A stretch of DNA of 17,346 bases from CAYXFD01 sp964464175 (GTDB lineage: Bacteria > Cloacimonadota > Cloacimonadia > Cloacimonadales > JAJBBL01). Positions 12,468 to 17,346 of this stretch are shown here, in pieces. The notes under the pieces are model-generated. The model did not search any database and was not told where the DNA came from. It was given only the letters and a program-made list of their open reading frames with translations. The stretch spans positions 1 to 17,346 of the forward strand of contig CAYXFD010000036.1 of the NCBI GenBank assembly GCA_964464175.1, in the 5' to 3' direction. A program made the translations under genes and the position numbers. Position 1 is the stretch's first letter, and each line of letters opens with the position of its first letter.

Positions 12468-15400
12468 TTAAGCTCTTTTTTTCCTTCTTCGGAAGACATA
12501 ATAAACTGAAGGAATAATGAAGAGTGTCAGGAGAGCTGAGACGATCAAACCTCCTATACTCACTATACCCATCGGCTGACGCAGTTCCTTTCCGGCAGAA
12601 CCGACCCCTATAGCCATGGGAAGCATCCCGAGAATTATGGCCAGAGTAGCCATAACGATTGGTTTTAGCTTTGTCGGACAGGCGCTTAGCAACGCTTCTT
12701 TGGGATTTTTTCCCTCTTTTACTAACTGATTGGTGTAATCGAGCAGAAGGATAGCGTTATTGACCACGATACCGATGAGCATGATGATAGCCATCATTGA
12801 TACGATATTCATAGTTTGCCCTGTAATAAAGAGGGCTAGGAAAATCCCGATCAGAGCCAGCGGCAGAGTGGCAAGGATGTAGATGGGCTGGACAAAACTC
12901 TCCAGCACGGCAGCCAGCAGCATGTAGGTTAAAAGAATAGCGATAAAGAAGGTGCGAAGCATATCAGTAACGGTTTCATCGAGCATCTGACTGTCTCCGC
13001 CCCAGTCAATCCGGTAACCTGAAGGGAGTTCTATATCCCGGCTTAATATCTGTCTGATACCCCCGACAACATTACCGAGGGGATAACCGGCAGCAAGTCC
13101 GCCCGTTATCTCCACTGCCGAAAACTTATCTTTTCTCATCAGCATACTGGTGCCTGCTGCAAATTCCAGATCTGCCAGCTGCGAAAAGGTGAATGTACCC
13201 TGTTTAGTAATAACCGGGATATCAGCGATCTTAGAGGGACTATCTATCGAAGGTCTCTCCAGGAGTACCTTTAGATCATATTCCCGGTCTATTTCGCGGT
13301 ATTGAGTAGCGACTAATCCTTCGACTGAAGAACGGAGCGTCATTGCCAGATCCTGCACTGTAACACCGGCGGCAGCCATTCTGTCGTATTTAGGGCGGTA
13401 AGTCAGTTCCGGTCTCCCCGGACGGAGTGAGGAATCTAAATTAGTTAATCCCGGAACCTGAGCAATCTTATCCATTATCTCCAGCGCTAAGTCTTCGACT
13501 ATCTCCTTATCCTGTCCCATGACGAACAAGCTTACCGGCGCATCACCTCCTCCGCCGAAACCAGACTGGACTTCAAGTCTGACAGTGGCATTAGGGATCA
13601 TTGCCAGTTCGCTCATAAAAAGATCAGCGACCTCATGAGAGGAGAGATCTCTGTCGGCAGCGTCTATGAGCTGGATATTTGCTCCGGCAACATTCGGTCC
13701 GACATTGAGCATTCCCATGGAGCCGATAGTTGTAAGGATACTCTCGACTTCAGGTCTCCGAATGATGATGCTTTCTATCTCTTCAACTATTTTTGCGGTT
13801 TCCGAAAGGTCATATCCTTCAGGTAACTCGAGTTCCAGGGAAAGGGTACCTTCGTCGAGGAAGGGCATGAATTCAAAACCGACCTGAGCACCGACGAAGA
13901 AACTGAGAATAAAGAGAATGAAAACAGAACCTACTAAAGCTCCTGCTGTTTTCTTATTCTTGAGGATAAAGCCCAATGTCCGTTGGTAAAGACGTTCCAG
14001 TTTTCTGAAGAGTCTGTCGAATTTTTCATTGAATCTGTTCGGTTTCTGTTTTTCCGGCAGGATGCGGGAGGCGAGTAATGGGGTCACTGTAAAAGAGATC
14101 AATAACGAGAAGATGGTTGCAAAGGCTACGACCAGAGCAAATTCCCTGAAGAACTGGCCAGCCAGAGAGGTCATAGTGGCGATGGGGAGAAAGACCACGA
14201 TGTTTGTCAAAGTTGAGGCAATAACGGCTACAGCAATCTCAGAAGTCCCGACTCCTGCTGCCTCTTTACGAGTATGACCCATATTTTTATGGCGGAAAAT
14301 GTTCTCCAGAACGATAACCGAGTTTGTAACCAGAATACCTACCGCCGTCGAGAAACCCATCAGGGTCATCATATTGAGAGTGAAGCCGAACATCTGCATC
14401 AACAGGAAAGTTGAGACGATAGAGGTCGGCATTGCCAGGGCTACTATTAAAGTAGAGCGGAGATCATTGAGAAAGACAAAGAGAATCAAACCGGTAAAGA
14501 GGATCCCGAGTAAGATATTCATCAAGGTATCGTTAACAGTGCTTTCAATGAAGACAGAACTATCATTTATGACTCTGATGTTCAGCCCCTCCGGCAGTTC
14601 TGCTCTAATTGGTCCGAGTTCTTTGCGGACTGCCCTGGATATATCAACGGGGTTACCCTCAGGGCTTGGCACTAACCCGAAGCGGATGATATTTTCCTCT
14701 CTTTGACCGGTCGCTCTGTCAAAAAATGTCGTCATTTCCCGGATCTCTGTTCCCGTATCCCTGACTTCCGCTATTTCTCTCAATCTTCTCACTCCGTGGA
14801 TAGTCGGTATCTCAAGGTTTTCCAGCGTATTCAGATCACTTATCTGTCCGGCTAATCTGACCGAGAGTTCCTGACCGCTCTGCTGAAATTGTCCCCCCGG
14901 CATATCAAGATTATGGGCAGCAATGATCCCTGTCAGTTGCGGAAGGGAAATACCATACTGCTCAACGGTCTTTCTGTCGAGGAGAACCTGGATTTCTCTC
15001 TTCTGCCCACCGCTCATTTCGACCCTGGCGACCCCTTCTATCTGAGAAAAGCGGTCACGAAGCCTCATATCGGCATAATCATAGAGTTCTATGGGAGAGA
15101 AATTTCCTGAGAAGACAAGATCGACCACCGGCATTGCGGCAAAGTCCCAGGAAGAGACAAGTGGTCTCTCGGCATCCCGGGGAAGGTCGTTCAGAATGGC
15201 ATCGACCTTTTCTTTGACTTCCCGGAGGGCGACCTCTATCTCCTTACCCATATCGAATCTCAGCAAGACAAAAGAGACGTTGTCCATCGAATATGATTGA
15301 ATAAAATCTACCTGACTGACAGTAGCCACAGCATCTTCGATCCTTCTGCTGATCTGAGTTTCGATCTCTTGCGGACCTGCTCCGGGATAGAGAGTCTGGA

Positions 15401-15539
15401 TAGTAACGAACGGGATGTCAATATCAGGCATCAGATTCAGGGACAGCCCTAAATAAGCTAAGATTCCGAAAACGATGAAAACCAGAATAAACATGGTCAT
15501 CATCACCGGACGATTTATCGATAGTTTTGCTAAAAACAT
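12468..15539 (-). CDS. RND-family multidrug efflux pump, inner membrane subunit (1023 aa)
   Basis: Full-length HAE1/AcrB-type transporter. It has TM1 at about 12-32 (RPVMMTMFILVFIVFGILAY), a periplasmic porter loop to about 335, TM2-6 at about 340-480, and a second loop with the FGGGGDAPVSLFVMG stretch. The last helices include GIVVNNAILLLDY near the end. It moves drugs or other small molecules out through the channel together with the fusion protein. The proton-relay aspartate pair of TM4 (VVDD or VVDN in most relatives) is replaced by T405-N406 in GILVTNSVIVLENI, so energy coupling may differ. The ATG follows AGGGG and sits eight bases after the fusion-protein stop. The plus-strand open frames inside it are shadows. 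Confidence 0.92.
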   Translation of the reverse strand: MFLAKLSINRPVMMTMFILVFIVFGILAYLGLSLNLMPDIDIPFVTIQTLYPGAGPQEIETQISRRIEDAVATVSQVDFIQSYSMDNVSFVLLRFDMGKEIEVALREVKEKVDAILNDLPRDAERPLVSSWDFAAMPVVDLVFSGNFSPIELYDYADMRLRDRFSQIEGVARVEMSGGQKREIQVLLDRKTVEQYGISLPQLTGIIAAHNLDMPGGQFQQSGQELSVRLAGQISDLNTLENLEIPTIHGVRRLREIAEVRDTGTEIREMTTFFDRATGQREENIIRFGLVPSPEGNPVDISRAVRKELGPIRAELPEGLNIRVINDSSVFIESTVNDTLMNILLGILFTGLILFVFLNDLRSTLIVALAMPTSIVSTFLLMQMFGFTLNMMTLMGFSTAVGILVTNSVIVLENIFRHKNMGHTRKEAAGVGTSEIAVAVIASTLTNIVVFLPIATMTSLAGQFFREFALVVAFATIFSLLISFTVTPLLASRILPEKQKPNRFNEKFDRLFRKLERLYQRTLGFILKNKKTAGALVGSVFILFILSFFVGAQVGFEFMPFLDEGTLSLELELPEGYDLSETAKIVEEIESIIIRRPEVESILTTIGSMGMLNVGPNVAGANIQLIDAADRDLSSHEVADLFMSELAMIPNATVRLEVQSGFGGGGDAPVSLFVMGQDKEIVEDLALEIMDKIAQVPGLTNLDSSLRPGRPELTYRPKYDRMAAAGVTVQDLAMTLRSSVEGLVATQYREIDREYDLKVLLERPSIDSPSKIADIPVITKQGTFTFSQLADLEFAAGTSMLMRKDKFSAVEITGGLAAGYPLGNVVGGIRQILSRDIELPSGYRIDWGGDSQMLDETVTDMLRTFFIAILLTYMLLAAVLESFVQPIYILATLPLALIGIFLALFITGQTMNIVSMMAIIMLIGIVVNNAILLLDYTNQLVKEGKNPKEALLSACPTKLKPIVMATLAIILGMLPMAIGVGSAGKELRQPMGIVSIGGLIVSALLTLFIIPSVYYVFRRRKKRA

Positions 15540-15547
15540 AGTTACCC

Positions 15548-16576
15548 CTAATTGATGATTCTTATTCTTGTATTGACAGAGATTAGATTTGCCCCTTCTT
15601 TGATCAGAGGGTCACCAACTGATAAACCAGCAACAATCTCAAAATTCATACCGTCATTTTCTCCCGTTTCGATGTACCTCGTCAGAGCCCGTTCCCCCTC
15701 TGCCAGAAAGACGAAATCTCCCTCGCTGTCGGAGAAGATAAACTGACGGGGAATGACGATAGCCTGCGGATTATCATAACGGAAAAGTTCAATTGCTGCC
15801 ATCACTCCGGTCAGGAGAAAGTTTTGGGGATTATCGAACTCCAGATCAACGGCAAATGCCTGTCGGTTCTTGTCAATGGAACGGGCAACCTGTGTGACTT
15901 TGCCCGGGAGTTCATAATTCTGCCAGCGGGCAATAGCTTTTAATCCCGGTTTAATCTGGTTGATATCATTTTCCGTAACCCAAATCTGCGTTTGATACTT
16001 ATTTATCCGGGCTATCGTGAGTAAAGGGTCTCCGGGTCCGGCAGATTCGGCAGCCCTGAAGTTAAGGTGGGTTACTGTTCCGCTGTAGGGAGCCCTGATC
16101 ATAATCATTTTTTCCGAGGCTTTCAAATTAGCTTCAGCTACCTGCCGGGATGTCTTTAGCTGGTCCAGTTCCTGCTGAGAAATACCACCCTCAGCAAAAA
16201 GGGCACTCATTCTTTCGTAAGTTTGGACGATATTGTTATAAGCAGCCTTTGCCTGGATGAACTGTGCCGAAGGATTGTCTTCCGGAAAACTGAGGAGCAG
16301 ATCGTCCTCTTCCACATAGTCTCCCACGCGGACATGAACCTCTTCAATTCTGTCTGCGATCATCGAAGTTAAGGTCGTTTCTTTGATCCCGTAAAGATTG
16401 GCATTATAGTTCACTGAGATGACGAAGGGCTGCAGAGAGATCTTCTCCACTTTCACCGGTATCCCTTCAGACTGCTGGATCTGTTCGATATTTCTGAATT
16501 CCTGCTCATTGTTACCGCAGGCAGCAAATATCAGCAGGATAAGTAAGCCTGTCATTAAAATAACTAACTTCTTCAT
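15548..16576 (-). CDS. RND efflux membrane fusion (periplasmic adaptor) lipoprotein (342 aa)
   Basis: The signal peptide ends in the lipobox FAAC with C20 as the lipid site, so the protein is anchored by lipid. The biotinyl-lipoyl-like part is split around a helical hairpin: HVRVGDYVEEDDLLLSFP, then a coiled-coil stretch (about residues 105-155, AKAAYNNIVQTYERMSALF), then IRAPYSGTVTHLNFR. After this come the beta-barrel part (TQIWVTENDINQIKPG, YELPGKVTQVA) and the membrane-proximal domain (IVIPRQFIF, VFLAEG, LSVGDPLIKEGA). This is the standard HlyD/AcrA order and length. It connects the pump to the TolC-like channel. CAGGAGA precedes the start. It sits 25 bases after the channel gene stop and is the middle gene of the operon. 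Confidence 0.9.
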   Translation of the reverse strand: MKKLVILMTGLLILLIFAACGNNEQEFRNIEQIQQSEGIPVKVEKISLQPFVISVNYNANLYGIKETTLTSMIADRIEEVHVRVGDYVEEDDLLLSFPEDNPSAQFIQAKAAYNNIVQTYERMSALFAEGGISQQELDQLKTSRQVAEANLKASEKMIMIRAPYSGTVTHLNFRAAESAGPGDPLLTIARINKYQTQIWVTENDINQIKPGLKAIARWQNYELPGKVTQVARSIDKNRQAFAVDLEFDNPQNFLLTGVMAAIELFRYDNPQAIVIPRQFIFSDSEGDFVFLAEGERALTRYIETGENDGMNFEIVAGLSVGDPLIKEGANLISVNTRIRIIN

Positions 16577-16601
16577 GATTCTATTCTCCTGAAAACTGTT
16601 C

Positions 16602-17318
16602 TTAAAGATTTATTCCCATAGCCTTTTGCATCCCCTTCTGAGCCATGATCATTTCATAAACTGCCTGAAGATAGGATAAACGGGCTACTTTGTATTCCAA
16701 TTGAGCGTCCAGAACTTCCAGGTTTATTCCAACCTGATTCTCATAACGGGTTTCGGCTATCTTCAATCCCCGTTCTGCCAGATCTACCCGGAGGCTCTGA
16801 GCTTCATAATTCTGTTTGGCATAAGATAACTTTTGATAAGCATTGCGAACATCTAACTCGATCTTATCTTCCAAATCCTGATGGTTTAGCGAAGCTCTTT
16901 TATATTGATGACGCGCTTGTGTTATCTTTGCCCTATTCCCAAAGCCGGTAAATATCGGGACTTGTAATCCGAGCATTACCTGATAGGAAGTACCAAAGCT
17001 ATCCGGCTTGATCCCGAATTCGTCTCTTTGGGAAAACTTGTTGTATTCTGCGGATAAAGCGACATTGGGAAGATAATTCCCCCGTTCTGCCTTCCACTGT
17101 ATCTCATACATATCCCGGTAAGATTGGGAGAGGTACAATTCTATTCTCCTCTCCCGGGCATTATTGATAGCTTCCCCGAATGAAATGTCCAGTTCTGCCG
17201 GTAAAGTAATCTCTCCCTGAGGAGTTATTTCAGTTTCTTCTGTCAAACCCAGGTGCTTGCGGAAACTCTCTGACCAGAGAATATAGTTATTCTCCCAGGC
17301 TGTTGATAAACCCCTCTT
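16602..17318 (-). CDS. TolC-family outer membrane efflux channel, C-terminal part; 5' end broken and incomplete
   Basis: The frame shows the second half of an outer membrane efflux protein. It begins KRGLSTAWENNYILWSES and passes through a LGLTEETEITPQGEI linker, then the second repeat with ISFGEAINNARERRIEL, SYRDMYEIQWKAERGNYLP, long coiled-coil helices (KIELDVRNAYQKLSYAKQNY) and GINLEVLDAQLEYKVARL. That is the usual order. A TTG at 17246 is the first start-like codon, but homology-like sequence continues upstream in the same frame to a TAA (17319-17321). Beyond it the frame still reads protein-like (VDEKYVHF) to the window end. So the gene starts outside the window and carries an in-frame stop, from decay or from sequence error at the edge. 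First gene of the efflux operon. Confidence 0.75.
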   Translation of the reverse strand, partial: KRGLSTAWENNYILWSESFRKHLGLTEETEITPQGEITLPAELDISFGEAINNARERRIELYLSQSYRDMYEIQWKAERGNYLPNVALSAEYNKFSQRDEFGIKPDSFGTSYQVMLGLQVPIFTGFGNRAKITQARHQYKRASLNHQDLEDKIELDVRNAYQKLSYAKQNYEAQSLRVDLAERGLKIAETRYENQVGINLEVLDAQLEYKVARLSYLQAVYEMIMAQKGMQKAMGINL

Positions 17319-17346
17319 TTAGAAATGAACATACTTCTCATCAACG

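Noticed and set aside
14029..14706. Plus-strand open frames of 82 and 135 codons
   Set aside because: They lie fully opposite the intact RND pump gene and show no domain pattern. They are shadows.
1..17346. CRISPR arrays, rRNA, transposase genes
   Set aside because: No regularly spaced direct repeats, ribosomal RNA stretches or transposase motifs were seen.

Overview
The window reads as a chromosomal piece of an anaerobic, Gram-negative-type (diderm) bacterium. The evidence is a tripartite RND efflux operon with a TolC-type channel, a beta-barrel-like exported protein, lipoproteins with lipoboxes, an iron-sulfur type TtcA-like tRNA thiolase and a rubrerythrin-like di-iron protein. The short GGGCGG-type palindrome and the CTAATCC heptamer repeats near 1 kb remind me of Cloacimonadota or related FCB genomes. 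That is recall only, and the taxon is not proven.

Layout. Positions 1-1340 are AT-rich and gene-poor. They hold a coding remnant (191-301), an integron attC-like palindrome (330-440), a 54-aa zinc-ribbon gene on the minus strand with its own promoter and terminator (536-700), a palindrome and a heptamer tandem repeat (1006-1080), and a long hairpin (1214-1295) in the likely leader of the next gene. Positions 1342-2759 hold two plus-strand genes: an unknown 228-aa protein and a secreted beta-barrel-like protein. Positions 2896-4226 hold two overlapping minus-strand genes for an exported protein with two sulfite-oxidase-fold-like repeats and a small lipoprotein. Positions 4444-5598 are an AT-rich HTH-Panacea antitoxin / RelE-like toxin module that looks acquired.

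The centrepiece is 5806-10738. It has a promoter and a roughly 180-nt structured leader, then an ECF vitamin-type transporter operon. The order is S component, membrane-anchored alkaline-phosphatase-superfamily enzyme, small anchored protein with a cofactor-less sulfite-oxidase-like fold, ATPase, 50-aa small ORF, ATPase and EcfT. The anchored phosphoesterase and the Cys-free Moco-fold-like proteins suggest a transporter with an extracytoplasmic capture and dephosphorylation step. The fold recurs in the 2896-4226 pair, so the two loci may belong together. The leader carries CCTCCC, exactly complementary to the Shine-Dalgarno GGGAGG of the first gene, as expected for a translational riboswitch-like switch.

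After the operon come tRNA-Leu(CAG), a TtcA-like PP-loop gene and a ferritin-like gene (10886-12384). The minus strand from 17346 to 12468 encodes the efflux operon in the order TolC-like channel, membrane fusion lipoprotein, RND pump. The TolC reading frame is broken by an in-frame stop at the window edge. The pump lacks the usual TM4 aspartate pair.
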